In this document: piece by piece, positions 35,947 through 44,417 of the stretch | Position numbering within the stretch: the first letter of the stretch is position 1 | Layout: each line of letters starts with the position of its first letter | Source of the DNA: Alphaproteobacteria bacterium | Lineage (GTDB): Bacteria; Pseudomonadota; Alphaproteobacteria; Micropepsales; Micropepsaceae | NCBI GenBank assembly: GCA_019247845.1 | Contig: JAFBAL010000044.1 | Coordinates: 51,169-115,168, forward strand | DNA: 64,000 bases | Reading direction: 5' to 3' | Notes under the pieces: model-generated | Told to the model about the DNA's origin: nothing | Database searches by the model: none | The model's input: only the letters and a program-made list of their open reading frames with translations | Program-made: the position numbers and the translations under genes

Positions 35947-36366
35947 ATGCGCGTGATCTTTCTTTTGGCATTGCTTCTGCTGTGCGCTTGCGATGCGCCG
36001 CGCGATCCGGAGCATGCGACCGACCGCATCCTCGCCTCTCATTTGTTGCATGCCGGCGCAAGCGAGAACCCACCCTGGATCTGGTTCGACCACGGGCAGC
36101 CCCGTGGACCGGACGCCGAACTGGTCACGCGGCTCGCGGCCAGCTTAGGCGCACGCGTCGACTGGCAGCGCGGAAGCGAGAGCCGGCTCATGCCTCTGCT
36201 TGAGAAGCGCAAGCTCGACGTGGTCGCTGGCGGCTTTACATCGTCGACGCCCTGGGGGTCGACCGTCGGCACAACGCGACCCTATGGCGGGCATGTCCTG
36301 CTGACGGCACCGGGCGAGAACCAGCTTCTGCTGCGCCTCGATCGGTTCCTGGTGACGCGCCAATGA
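35947..36366 (+). CDS. Small lipoprotein resembling one lobe of a periplasmic binding protein
   Basis: A 139 aa predicted lipoprotein (signal peptide ending LLLLCAC). The rest resembles the first lobe of the amino-acid-type solute-binding fold: GPDAELVTRLAASLGARVDWQ followed by LMPLLEKRKLDVVAGGFT. The second lobe is absent, so it may be a truncated receptor or a specialised accessory. Its stop overlaps the next gene's ATG (ATGA at 36363), suggesting that it works with the transporter. Confidence 0.65.
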   Translation: MRVIFLLALLLLCACDAPRDPEHATDRILASHLLHAGASENPPWIWFDHGQPRGPDAELVTRLAASLGARVDWQRGSESRLMPLLEKRKLDVVAGGFTSSTPWGSTVGTTRPYGGHVLLTAPGENQLLLRLDRFLVTRQ

Positions 36367-37331
36367 GCGACCTCAGCGGCCCGCACACGCCGGAGCTCGC
36401 CGGCCTCGTGAAACAGGCGCGACGGTCGGCCTGGCTCAGCATCGCTTATGTCTTGAGCTGCGTGGCTCTTCTCGCACTGGTGATGAGCGGATCGCAGGCG
36501 CTGTTGACCGAGATCGTCGAGGACGGCCTGAGCCTCATCGCGCCGGTCCTGTTCCTGGTCGGCGATCGGATCAGCGCGCGGCCCGCCTCCAAACTCTATC
36601 CCTTCGGCTATGAGCGTGCGACCTCGGCCGCCTATCTGGGTGCCGCGCTCGCGCTCCTGGCGGCCGGGATGCTGGTGTTCGGCGACAGTGCGCTAAAGCT
36701 CATCGAAACGGAGCATCCCAGCATCGGCGGGTTTGACATGGGCGGCCAAGTGATCTGGATCGGCTGGCTCGCGATCCCCGTGCTGCTGTGGTGCGCGATC
36801 CCCTCCTGGCTCCTGGGCCGTAGCAAGAAGAAGCTGGCGGAGAGCCTGAACGATAAAGGCCTGCTCGCGGATGCACAGACCAAGACGGCCAACTGGCAAA
36901 GCGCCGGCGCCGCCATCGTCGGCATATTGGGCGTGGCCGCCGGACTTTGGTGGGCCGACGCCGTGGCGGCGCTTTTCATTTCGCTCGAGATCGTGCGCAG
37001 CGGCTGGAGCGAGGTCAGAACCGCATTGGCGGACCTGATGGACCGCCGTCCCCAGAAGCTGGGCCGATCCGACCTGGATCCACTGCCCGAGAAGCTCACG
37101 CAGTTCCTTCGCCGCGAAGACTGGATCGCGGACGCGGTCGTGCGCGTGCGCGAGAAGGGCCGCGAGCTCATCGCCGAAGGCATGGTCGTGCCCCGGCATC
37201 CCATGATCGACGTCACGACGATCGACGGCACGGCGAAGCGCGCCAAAGAGCTCGACGACCGCCTCGAGCACGTCGCCCTTGTTCCGACCGCGCGCCTGGA
37301 CGAGCACATGCAATCGCTGCGGCTGCTTTAG
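36363..37331 (+). CDS. Cation-diffusion-facilitator-like transporter with atypical metal site
   Basis: A 322 aa inner-membrane protein with five or six helices and a C-terminal cytoplasmic domain, matching the CDF fold. In canonical members TM2 and TM5 each give HxxxD or DxxxD. Here TM2 reads EIVEDGLSL and TM5 reads DAQTKTANWQSAGAA, so histidines are lacking and specificity may differ from Zn/Fe/Mn CDFs. A coupled lipoprotein precedes it. CDFs usually export divalent metal in exchange for protons. Confidence 0.75.
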   Translation: MSDLSGPHTPELAGLVKQARRSAWLSIAYVLSCVALLALVMSGSQALLTEIVEDGLSLIAPVLFLVGDRISARPASKLYPFGYERATSAAYLGAALALLAAGMLVFGDSALKLIETEHPSIGGFDMGGQVIWIGWLAIPVLLWCAIPSWLLGRSKKKLAESLNDKGLLADAQTKTANWQSAGAAIVGILGVAAGLWWADAVAALFISLEIVRSGWSEVRTALADLMDRRPQKLGRSDLDPLPEKLTQFLRREDWIADAVVRVREKGRELIAEGMVVPRHPMIDVTTIDGTAKRAKELDDRLEHVALVPTARLDEHMQSLRLL

Positions 37332-37347
37332 CGCATCGCACCAGGCG

Positions 37348-37782
37348 TCAGCGACTGGCCTGACGGTCTTGCGTCTTCAGCGTCAGGAAAAGAAGTACGA
37401 TCTCGCGCAGGTTCTGCCGGATGAAATCAGCCATCGCGCGTTCCTCGGTCTCCGATTGGCGCAGGGGCTGAAGCGCTTCCACATCTCCCGCAGCGTCCGC
37501 GAAGACGATCAGAGTTTCGTAAGCCGATGCCTCGAAGTTGGCCAGGCCGCAGGTGGCAAAGCAGTTCTTCAGGATTTCGTCGCCGGCCATGGCGGTCGTC
37601 GCGCTGGAGATCGCGCCCATCGTGCTCATCGCGGTGTCCTTCAGCGCCGAGCGGCTTTTGCCTAGTCGGTCGAGGATCGTCTCGAGGCGCTGAAGCTGCG
37701 CGTCCTTCTGCCGCCGATGCTCGAGGAGCTTTTCCTTTAGCTTTGGATAGTGCTCCAGCCTGTCGATCTGCGCATCGACCAT
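37348..37782 (-). CDS. Ferritin-like YciF-type (DUF892) protein, probably N-terminally truncated
   Basis: A 144 aa helical protein of the DUF892 ferritin-like group associated with stress. Diagnostic stretches are KDTAMSTMGAISSATTAMAGDEILKNCFA and FEASAYETLIVFADAAGD. Family members usually have about 25-30 more N-terminal residues forming the first helix with metal-ligand acids, and that part is missing. The ATG at 37782 has GAAGG 4 nt upstream, so the short form may still be translated. Confidence 0.75.
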   Translation of the reverse strand: MVDAQIDRLEHYPKLKEKLLEHRRQKDAQLQRLETILDRLGKSRSALKDTAMSTMGAISSATTAMAGDEILKNCFATCGLANFEASAYETLIVFADAAGDVEALQPLRQSETEERAMADFIRQNLREIVLLFLTLKTQDRQASR

Positions 37783-37910
37783 GTTGCCTTCGGGTAAAAT
37801 AAACAAGCAACGGTCCGTCGCCCCAACAATTGAGAGCGACGCGCGGACGATGCGTTGTCACCATGTCGAGTTCATACGACGCTCTTACCGTTCGCAGACA
37901 ACCATCGTCA

Positions 37911-37935
37911 GGAACGGATGCGGCAACCGCTCGTT
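37911..37935 (+). promoter_or_regulatory. Candidate EcfG promoter (perfect) upstream of Gly-rich microprotein 1
   Basis: GGAAC (37911-37915), 16 nt, CGTT (37932-37935), an exact match to the alphaproteobacterial EcfG consensus, 29 nt before the ATG. Confidence 0.8.
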
Positions 37936-37964
37936 TTCCTTCCCGTCATACAAGGGAGATCTCC

Positions 37965-38184
37965 ATGACAATTCAGAACCGGAACGCGAACCAGAGCGGC
38001 GGCGGTCAGCAGGGTTCGGGACAGCAGGGTAGCGGCGGCCAGGGCAGCGGCGGCCAGGGCAGCGGTGGCCCCGGGCGGCGGCGGCCAGACCGGAAGCGGT
38101 CAGGGTGGCGGTAGCCAGGGCGGAAGCTCGGGCGGTTCCCAGCAGAGCTCCGGCGGCTCGGGAAGCGGCAACACATCGAAATGA
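37965..38184 (+). pseudogene. Gly/Gln/Ser-rich microprotein, copy 1, frameshifted
   Basis: A low-complexity protein of repeated QQGSG and GGQGSG units starting MTIQNRNANQSGGG, with a good ribosome site (AAGGGAG). The first frame ends at 38114 after switching to an unrelated Arg-rich tail. Removing one base in the GC-rich run near 38060-38075 restores the Gly/Ser/Gln frame to a stop at 38184, ending SGNTSK, which matches the C-terminus of the intact paralogue at 48115 (GGTSK). It is followed by a strong terminator and preceded by an EcfG promoter. Confidence 0.7.
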
Positions 38185-38191
38185 TTTGAGC

Positions 38192-38225
38192 AAAGAGCCC
38201 GGCGTCGTGCCGGGCTCTTTCTTTT
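38192..38225 (+). terminator. Rho-independent terminator
   Basis: A 12 bp perfect stem (AAAGAGCCCGGC / GCCGGGCTCTTT) with a 5 nt loop, followed by CTTTT. It directly follows the Gly-rich microprotein gene. Confidence 0.88.
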
Positions 38226-38239
38226 GAGGGAGGAACGCC

Positions 38240-40171
38240 ATGATCACGACCGCATCGCGCCGCCGCTGCTTCACGAGCTCGCTTTGGCGCGCCTCACTCG
38301 CAACCGCCGCCGCTCTTATCGCCGCCGCGGCGCATGCCGCGCCCGGCGGAACGCGCGTCGTCACGTATCATTACGACAACCTGCGCACAGGGTGGAACGC
38401 GGCGGAGCGGGAGCTCACGCCGTCCGTGGTGGGAAGTTCCCAGTTCAAGATGGTCGCGTCGACGCCGCTCGACGACCTGGTCCATGCTCAGCCGCTGGTG
38501 ATGACGCATCAGCACATACAGGGCCACGGCATCCACGACGTGGTCTATGTCGCCACCGAAAGCAACACGCTCTACGCCATCGATGCCGCGACGGGCGCGG
38601 TGCTCAAGTCGCACAATTTCGGCCCTCCCGTCCCCTATACCGGGCTTCCCAACCAATGCACCAACAACGGACCGAACCTCGGCATCACCTCGACGCCCGT
38701 CATCCTTCAGGTCACGGGCAAGATTTACCTTATGACTTACACCTTCCCCGATTTCGTTCCGACCTATCAGCTGCACCAGGTCGACCTCGCGACGCTCGAA
38801 GATGCCATCGCGCCGGTCACCGTGACCGCATCGGCCAAGCTGTCGGACGGCTCGACCTATAAGTTCGACGCGAGCGTGAGCCGCCAACGGCCGGCCTTGC
38901 TGCTCTCCAACGGCAACGTCTATGCGGGATTCGGCAGCTTCTGCGACAGTGCGGCCGACCGCTCGCGGGGCTGGATGCTCGGCTTCAGCGGCGACGATCT
39001 TTCGCCGCTGTCCGGCAACGAGCTGGCCAATGCGCGGACGCGCTCGCCGAACATGTATTTCCTGTCGTCGGTCTGGATGTCCGGCGCGGGTCCCGCGGCC
39101 TCGCTCGACGGTCACGTCTACTTCGTCACCGGCAATTCGGACTTCAGCGGCACGACTTTCCGCCGCTTCCACAACATCGAAGAGAGCGTGGTGCAGGTCT
39201 CCGACGATCTCCTCGACCTCGACGGGCTGTTCACGCCGGACGGCCCGACCGACGGCTGGAGCGCGCTGGACAAGGTCGACAACGATTTCGGCTCGGGCGG
39301 AGTCATGCTGCTGCCGGCGCAGAAGGGCGCGCCGTCGAACCTCGCCGTCGCGCTCGGCAAGGTTGGGAAGATGTATCTTCTCAACGCCGACGACCTCGAC
39401 AACCATGCGCATGGCGATGCCAAGGCTTACGACATCGTCGACGGCGGCGCGTGCTGGTGCGCAGAATCCTATTTCCAAGGTCCTGACGGCGTTGGAAGGG
39501 TGATCAGCAGCGGCGACAACGTGATCCACGTCTGGAAGGTCGCAACCGGCGCCGCGCCCAAGCTCACCAAAGAGATTGAGAGCGCCAGGATCGACAACGG
39601 CCAGGACCCCGGCGTCTTCACCTGGGTGTCGTCCGACGGCCGCAAGCCGGGCACTGCGGTCATATGGGCAGTGGGCCGTCCGGTCGATTTCCAACCGGGC
39701 AAGATCGAGCTCTACGCTTTCGACGCAGCGAGCGGCGCGACGCTGTTCACCGGCGACGCGGGCACCTGGCCCTTCCCCGACAACAACGCCACGGTCATGC
39801 CGGTGGTCGCGAACGGGAAGGTGTTCGTGGCGAGCTACAAGACGCTTGCGATATTCGCCGCGAGCGGCGCGCCGGCGCGGCAGCTGCACGCCGTGCTCTC
39901 GCCGGCGCTGCGCGCGCCGCTGGGCGCAGGCGAGCACGAGATCTACGGCACGGTGCGCGGCATCCAAGGGCCGGTCGTCGCCCTACGCAAGCGCGACGGC
40001 TCCATGGTCTCGGTCGATGTGTCGGGAGCAGAGGCAAGACATGCCAAGGCCCAGCCGCAGATCGGCAAGGCGCTGGTCGCGCGCGGCAAGTATCTTTCGT
40101 CCGGCGCTCTGGCGGCCGACGTCGTGCTGCATGCCAAAAGCAGCCCCGCGATGTGGTACCCGGACCGCTGA
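38240..40171 (+). CDS. Secreted PQQ-like beta-propeller protein
   Basis: A 643 aa exported protein with a signal peptide (about residues 1-33, ending AAHA) and a good ribosome site (GGGAGGAA). Propeller repeats recur (HDVVYVATESNTLYAIDAATG, KIELYAFDAASGATLF, NGKVFVASYKTLAIFA), resembling quinoprotein or BamB-like domains. It has paired Cys and no obvious dehydrogenase motifs. The last ~100 residues form a separate beta-rich domain. An enzyme or scaffold role in the envelope is possible. The function is unknown. Confidence 0.7.
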   Translation: MITTASRRRCFTSSLWRASLATAAALIAAAAHAAPGGTRVVTYHYDNLRTGWNAAERELTPSVVGSSQFKMVASTPLDDLVHAQPLVMTHQHIQGHGIHDVVYVATESNTLYAIDAATGAVLKSHNFGPPVPYTGLPNQCTNNGPNLGITSTPVILQVTGKIYLMTYTFPDFVPTYQLHQVDLATLEDAIAPVTVTASAKLSDGSTYKFDASVSRQRPALLLSNGNVYAGFGSFCDSAADRSRGWMLGFSGDDLSPLSGNELANARTRSPNMYFLSSVWMSGAGPAASLDGHVYFVTGNSDFSGTTFRRFHNIEESVVQVSDDLLDLDGLFTPDGPTDGWSALDKVDNDFGSGGVMLLPAQKGAPSNLAVALGKVGKMYLLNADDLDNHAHGDAKAYDIVDGGACWCAESYFQGPDGVGRVISSGDNVIHVWKVATGAAPKLTKEIESARIDNGQDPGVFTWVSSDGRKPGTAVIWAVGRPVDFQPGKIELYAFDAASGATLFTGDAGTWPFPDNNATVMPVVANGKVFVASYKTLAIFAASGAPARQLHAVLSPALRAPLGAGEHEIYGTVRGIQGPVVALRKRDGSMVSVDVSGAEARHAKAQPQIGKALVARGKYLSSGALAADVVLHAKSSPAMWYPDR

Positions 40172-40176
40172 GCGCG

Positions 40177-40656
40177 TCAGCGATATTCGTCCGAGCCCTG
40201 GACCCAGAGGAACGACTGGAGGTCGATCATGTCGCGCGGACGCATGTCGCGGATGCCGGCGCGTACTTTGCCGGCGAGCCAAAGATAGCCGGCATAGGTG
40301 CTCCAATTGGGGCGCGAGGCGTATTCGAACGGCAGGCCCAGCACCCGCGCCGCCTCTCTTGTCGTGTTGGGCTTGAGGAAGACATGCAGCTTGGGCTGCG
40401 CGATGAAGCCGAAGACCGTGACCAGCGGCCAAGTCAGCACGCGCGTCTGCTTGCGGGGCAGCGATTCGACGGCTGCGCACCAGCGTTCGAACCGCGCGGC
40501 GAGCGGCGCCCCGCCATGGAGCAGATCGAACAAACCTTCGGCGAAGATTTTCGCGCCCGCCTCTTCGCGCACGGCGTCGCGCAGCGCCATCTTCTCGAAC
40601 GAGAACAGGAAGCTCCGCCCCGACTCGATGCGGACGGCGCGCGCCGCGATCTCCAC
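40177..40656 (-). CDS. Conserved protein of unknown function, probably 5' truncated
   Basis: The annotated part begins at a GTG at 40656 (159 aa) and contains the conserved blocks LFSFEKMALRDAVR, RRQTRVLTWPLVTVFGF-like text near residue 75, LKPNTTREAARV and RPRDMIDLQSFLWVQGSDEY. In the same frame, protein-like sequence (ERDYKWEAHLEWQEHLNRDVF) continues upstream to about 40735 with no ATG/GTG, so the original N-terminus may be lost. A perfect EcfG promoter lies at 40770-40794. I do not know the function. Confidence 0.6.
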   Translation of the reverse strand: MEIAARAVRIESGRSFLFSFEKMALRDAVREEAGAKIFAEGLFDLLHGGAPLAARFERWCAAVESLPRKQTRVLTWPLVTVFGFIAQPKLHVFLKPNTTREAARVLGLPFEYASRPNWSTYAGYLWLAGKVRAGIRDMRPRDMIDLQSFLWVQGSDEYR

Positions 40657-40769
40657 ATGGCGGCCCTCCTGCAGCGCCGCGCGGAAGACGTCGCGGTTGA
40701 GGTGCTCCTGCCATTCCAGGTGCGCCTCCCACTTGTAGTCCCGCTCCCAGGCGTGATCTCCGGAAGTGC

Positions 40770-40794
40770 AACGTTCGAGGCAGAGCCGCGTTCC
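40770..40794 (-). promoter_or_regulatory. Candidate EcfG promoter (perfect), minus strand
   Basis: Reading leftward: GGAAC (40794-40790), 16 nt, CGTT (40773-40770). It would drive the truncated gene ending at 40177. It sits just before the divergent GFA start codon. Confidence 0.75.
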
Positions 40795-40800
40795 TTGACC

Positions 40801-41208
40801 ATGCTCACCGGTCGTTGCGCATGTGGCGAGATCGCCTACCGCATCAAGTCAGCGCCATTCGACGCGGGCTATTGTCATTGCGAGATTTGCCGCCGGCCCT
40901 CCGGCGCGCCGGTGCTCGCCTATGCGACGGTTCCGTATTCGGACTTGGTCATCGAGACGGGAGAGCCGGCGAGGCGTCGGTCCTCGTCCTTCGGCGAGCG
41001 CTGGTTCTGCTCCGATTGCGGCGCGCAGACCGCCATGCATGTCGATCATCAACCCGACACTATCGACTTCACGCTTGCGACGCTGGACAGCCCCGAAGCC
41101 GTGAGCCCCGGCTTTCACATCTGGCACAGCGCGAAGATCGGCTGGTTCGACACGGCGGACGACCTGCCCCGGCACGCCAAGTTGCGGCCCGATACGCCGG
41201 GCCTTTGA
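40801..41208 (+). CDS. GFA-family zinc protein (segment 1 copy)
   Basis: A 135 aa CENP-V/GFA-fold protein. Zinc cysteines are in GRCACGEIAY, YCHCEICRRPSG and FCSDCGAQ. The ending HIWHSAKIGWFDTADDLPRH is typical of the short subgroup of this family. Its TGATG stop/start overlaps the AlkB-like gene. It is homologous to the frameshifted gene at 43918-44386. An enzymatic role is not established for this subgroup. Confidence 0.85.
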   Translation: MLTGRCACGEIAYRIKSAPFDAGYCHCEICRRPSGAPVLAYATVPYSDLVIETGEPARRRSSSFGERWFCSDCGAQTAMHVDHQPDTIDFTLATLDSPEAVSPGFHIWHSAKIGWFDTADDLPRHAKLRPDTPGL

Positions 41209-41807
41209 TGGCGGCGAAGGATCGTGCCGCTCAAGCCGACCTGTTCGCAAGCGGCCTGCCGGAGGGCTTCGCCTATCGCGAAGACGTCCTTTCGCAGGCA
41301 CAGGAAGCCGACGCGGTGCGCCGCTTCGAGGCGCTGCCGTTCAAACCATTCGAGTTCGGGAATTATGTCGGCAACCGTCGCGTCGTGTCGTTCGGCTGGC
41401 GCTACGACTATGCCGGACGCGCCCTGCGCGAAAGCGCGCCGGTGCCGGAGTTCCTGCACGAGATGCGCGACACGGCCGCGTCCTTTGCCGCAATCGCCGC
41501 CTCGTCGCTGCAGCAGGTGCTCGTCACCGAATATGCGCCGGGCGCCGGCATTGGCTGGCATCGCGACAAACCGATGTTCGAGGACGTCCTGGCCTTCTCG
41601 TTCTGTGCCTCCTGCCGCCTGCGCTTCCGCCGCAAGCGCGGCGACGGCTGGGACCGGGCCACGGTGACGGTGGCGCCGCGTTCGCTCTATCTCCTGCGCG
41701 GGCCGGCGCGCTGGGGCTGGTATCACAGCATTCCCGCTCATGCGGCGCTGCGCTACTCCGTCACCTTCCGGAACTTCAAAGCCGCCGGACCGGAAGCGCG
41801 CGGATGA
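41208..41807 (+). CDS. AlkB-like 2-oxoglutarate/Fe(II) dioxygenase
   Basis: A 199 aa protein with the AlkB-type fold. The iron ligands fit HRD in EYAPGAGIGWHRDKPMFEDV (residue ~120) and the His in YHSIPAH near 183. The 2-oxoglutarate-binding Arg is in ALRYSVTFRNF. Such enzymes remove alkyl groups from nucleic acids or proteins by oxidation, releasing formaldehyde. Pairing with a GFA protein and DNA-repair genes in the island fits a damage-response role. That role is inference. Confidence 0.85.
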   Translation: MAAKDRAAQADLFASGLPEGFAYREDVLSQAQEADAVRRFEALPFKPFEFGNYVGNRRVVSFGWRYDYAGRALRESAPVPEFLHEMRDTAASFAAIAASSLQQVLVTEYAPGAGIGWHRDKPMFEDVLAFSFCASCRLRFRRKRGDGWDRATVTVAPRSLYLLRGPARWGWYHSIPAHAALRYSVTFRNFKAAGPEARG

Positions 41808-42141
41808 CGAGTTCCTTCTGTTGCAAGTCGCGCTCCAGCCGCTCGCGGAAGCGCCGCCACCAGGAATCGTTCACGGCGTCGGTCATCACCTTCAGAATCA
41901 CGACTTCGTCGCGATGAGACCGGTCGCCTTCCATCCAGACGCCCTTCGCCGGCGACCGCTCATACGCGGTGAGGCCGCCGAAGCGGTCCGCGAGTTCCTG
42001 CTGGATGCGCCGCAGGAGGGCTTCAGGAAACGGCCGCCCGTCATTGTCCGCCAGCGGCAGCAGGATTTGCACCAGTTCCATGCCGATCCAACGCGCATAG
42101 GCCGCGATCCGCTCACGGAACCGCTCCTCCCGTTCGGACAT
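41776..42141 (-). CDS. Small conserved protein of unknown function (copy 1)
   Basis: A 121 aa protein with the conserved core ILLPLADNDGRPFPEALLRRIQ followed by DRFGGLTAYERSPAKGVW and a C-terminal WWRRFRERLERDLQQKELVIRA. A paralogue at 47070-47375 shares about 60% of these residues. It looks like a compact alpha/beta domain. It converges on and overlaps the AlkB gene by 32 nt. I do not recognise a named family. Confidence 0.7.
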   Translation of the reverse strand: MSEREERFRERIAAYARWIGMELVQILLPLADNDGRPFPEALLRRIQQELADRFGGLTAYERSPAKGVWMEGDRSHRDEVVILKVMTDAVNDSWWRRFRERLERDLQQKELVIRALPVRRL

Positions 42142-42151
42142 TTCCCTCGCG

Positions 42152-42391
42152 ATGCCATCGACCGTGATCGCCTCGTTCCGCTATTTCGAAACCCGTCGCG
42201 AGCTCGAGGTCGTGTTCCGGTCTCGCCGCATCTACGCCTATCGGAACGTGCCTCTGGAGACTGCCCAGGCCATGAAGGCCATGTTCTCGAAAGGCGAGTT
42301 CTTCAACCTCCATATCCGCGATCGCTACGAATTCGAGCGGCGTTCGGACGCGGCGCCCGACGAACCCACTTTGGAATGGAAAGGTCGATGA
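42152..42391 (+). CDS. KTSC-domain protein
   Basis: A 79 aa protein matching the KTSC domain: STVIASFRYFETRRELEVVF, IYAYRNVPLETAQAMKAM, and SKGEFFNLHIRDRYEFER. This domain is found alone or next to lysyl-tRNA-synthetase-like and nucleic-acid proteins, with no firm function. Its stop overlaps the next ATG (ATGA at 42388). Confidence 0.8.
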   Translation: MPSTVIASFRYFETRRELEVVFRSRRIYAYRNVPLETAQAMKAMFSKGEFFNLHIRDRYEFERRSDAAPDEPTLEWKGR

Positions 42392-43230
42392 GCCAACCTG
42401 CCGTGTTCGATTGCGTGATCGTCGGCGCCGGACCCGCGGGCCTTACGGCCGCGATCTATCTGGCGCGCTACGGACTCTCCGCCTGTCTGATCGCGGGTGG
42501 GAACAGCCGTGCCGCCAAGATTCCACTGTGCCGCAACTCCCCGGGCTATCCGGACGGCGTCTCGGGCGCGATCTCCTGGACCGCATGGAGGCTCAGCTGA
42601 GCCGGTATCGCGTTCCTCGCCTTGCCAGAACGGTGTCGGATATCACGATGCCGAAGCCGTCCGGGCCATTTGCGCTCCATCTTGAAAATGCGACGGCCGA
42701 CGGCCGGACCGTCATCCTGGCCACGGGCAAGACCGACCATCCGCCACCACTGCTCTCGGCCGAAGAGCATGATGCGGCGCTGCAGGACGGCAGGCTGCAC
42801 TATTGCCCTGTTTGCGACGCCAACGAGGTGCGCGGCCAGAGCGTGGTCGTGCTCGGCATAGGCGAGCACGGCCGGCAGGAAGCGCGCTTCCTGCGCAGCT
42901 ATACGAGCGACGTCACCCTGCTTTCGCCGACGGCTTCTTGCTTGGCTTCACCTACAGATCGAGACGCTGGAACTTCGCACGGCCACCGCCGTGCTGCGCC
43001 CCTCGCACCTCTATGTGGCGCTTGGCTGCCGGCAGCGCTCCGGCCTCGCGGCGGGGCTCGGAGCCGCCCTGTACGACGGCGGATGCATCGTCGTCGACGC
43101 GCATCAGCGCACGAATATACCGGGCCTCTACGCCATCGGCGACGTGGTGGTCGGGCTGGACCAGATCGCGGCCGCGGTCGGACACGCCGCCATCGCCGCC
43201 ACCGTCGTGCGCAACGACCTGCTGTCCTGA
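42388..43230 (+). pseudogene. Thioredoxin-reductase-like flavoprotein, frameshifted (segment 1 copy)
   Basis: The gene starts [22 protein letters not shown] (FAD site) but needs two frame changes to match the intact paralogue at 49235-50131. The first is near 42572, where one base is missing before DLLDRMEAQLSRYRVPRL. The second is near 42935, where about 25 codons are also lost before [16 protein letters not shown]. The CPVC redox motif, GIGEHG and C-terminal [16 protein letters not shown] are preserved in pieces. No single frame gives a working enzyme. Confidence 0.85.
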
Positions 43231-43247
43231 TACCCGAGGGAGAAGAT

Positions 43248-43297
43248 CCCTTCACACGCGGGGGGGGTCACAGGTTCAACCCCTGTCGCGCCCACCA
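43248..43297 (+). repeat. att-like direct repeat, copy 2 (tRNA-Val 3' remnant)
   Basis: Fifty bases matching tRNA-Val from the anticodon stem to ACCA, with a few changes (an altered GC run after TTCACAC and AACCCC for AATCCC). The 5' half of the tRNA is absent and the homology stops at the CCA end. It marks the boundary between the two island segments. Confidence 0.8.
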
Positions 43298-43606
43298 CTA
43301 TTTCCTGGTTTCCCGCGGATTCTTCGGCGAGCGATTTCGTTCTATCCGGCACCGAACGGCGTACAAAAGCAGACTTCGGCACCGAAATCCGAGGAAAAAC
43401 CGTGGAAAGATCGGAGGCCGGAAATCGGCGTTTGTCTCTGTCGGCGAGGCATCTTCAACACGCGCCTCTGGGCGAGAACCACCAGCGCGGCAACGGCTTC
43501 GATGAAGCAAGATGCGTTGGACGATTTCGACCTTGATCGTTGGGGCGCGCATGGCGACCGCCGACAGTTTGAAGCGTTACACCAAGGCAGCTTAGCGTGA
43601 TGCTCA
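43298..43606. other. Intergenic stretch after att copy 2
   Basis: I see no convincing gene, RNA or promoter here. Short open frames on both strands lack ribosome sites and resemble nothing I recognise. It may be remnant sequence from the integration boundary. Confidence 0.4.
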
Positions 43607-43921
43607 ATGCCGAGTACGCCAGTCCGATTACGTCTCTCGCGGCGCCGTGGCTTTCGGCTTCAAGACATATCGCTCGCGACCAACAGCCGCTCGGCCGCAA
43701 TCGTCGCGCGCCCGAGCAAATGGGGCAACCCATTTTCCGTCCAAACATATGGACGCGAGTCTGCAATAGCGAAGTATGAGACCTATCTTCAGCAGGTGAG
43801 CGGTCCCGGAGGAGCTCTGGACCCCGCTGAGCTTCGCGGCAAGAACTTGGCCTGCTGGTGCGCTCTGGATCAAGCCTGCCATGCCGACGTTCTTTTGAGA
43901 TGGGCCAATCGATGCGTATGA
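43607..43921 (+). CDS. DUF4326-family protein
   Basis: A 104 aa protein with the DUF4326 pattern: VARPSKWGNPFSV in the first half and LRGKNLACWCALDQACHADVLLRWAN at the end. These small Cys/His-containing proteins occur in phages and mobile regions and have no assigned role. Its stop overlaps the next ATG (ATGA at 43918). Confidence 0.78.
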   Translation: MPSTPVRLRLSRRRGFRLQDISLATNSRSAAIVARPSKWGNPFSVQTYGRESAIAKYETYLQQVSGPGGALDPAELRGKNLACWCALDQACHADVLLRWANRCV

Positions 43922-44386
43922 ACAGATCAGTCTGCGGCGGGTGCGCTTGGTGGCGCCGTTCGCTATCGTCTCGATTCGGAGCCGCAGGACGCCGGCTATT
44001 GCCATTGCTCCATATGCCGCCGAGCCTCCGGTGCACCGGTCCTCGCCTTTGCGACGGTCCTCCGAGAGCACTTTGTCGTAACGCGCGGAGATATCGCGAG
44101 TTGGAAATCTTCCGAGATCGGAAGCCGCGGTTTCTGCCGGGACTGTGGTACCCAGCTGACGATGAGCGTCGCGCACCAGCCCGACACCCTCGATTTCACG
44201 ATCGCATCGCTCGACGAGCCGGACGCCGTCGCGCCGGACTTTCATATCTGGTTTGGCAGTCGAATTTCCTGGTTCGACACCAGCGACGCGAAACCTCGCC
44301 ACGAGAGATTCAGAGCTGATACGCGCGGACTGCCGGACCGCTATCGCGATGGCGTCTCGACCGAAGTCCCTTTCGAGACGAAATAA
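43918..44386 (+). pseudogene. GFA-family protein, frameshifted (segment 2 copy)
   Basis: The first frame gives MNRSVCGGCAWWRR and fails. Deleting one G of the GG at 43949-43950 turns TTGGTGG into TTGTGG and yields CGGCACGAVRYRLDSEP, an exact GFA start, continuing through YCHCSICRRASG, FCRDCGTQ and HIWFGSRISWFDTSDAKPRH. A single inserted base therefore explains the break. It is homologous to the intact gene at 40801. Confidence 0.85.
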
Positions 44387-44417
44387 TCGCCTGTTAAGGT
44401 AAAATGATACCCTAGCA

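Noticed and set aside
43455..44036. 193 aa minus-strand frame over 43.5-44.0 kb
   Set aside because: It runs antisense to the DUF4326 and GFA sequences, which have clear family motifs, and has no ribosome site of note.
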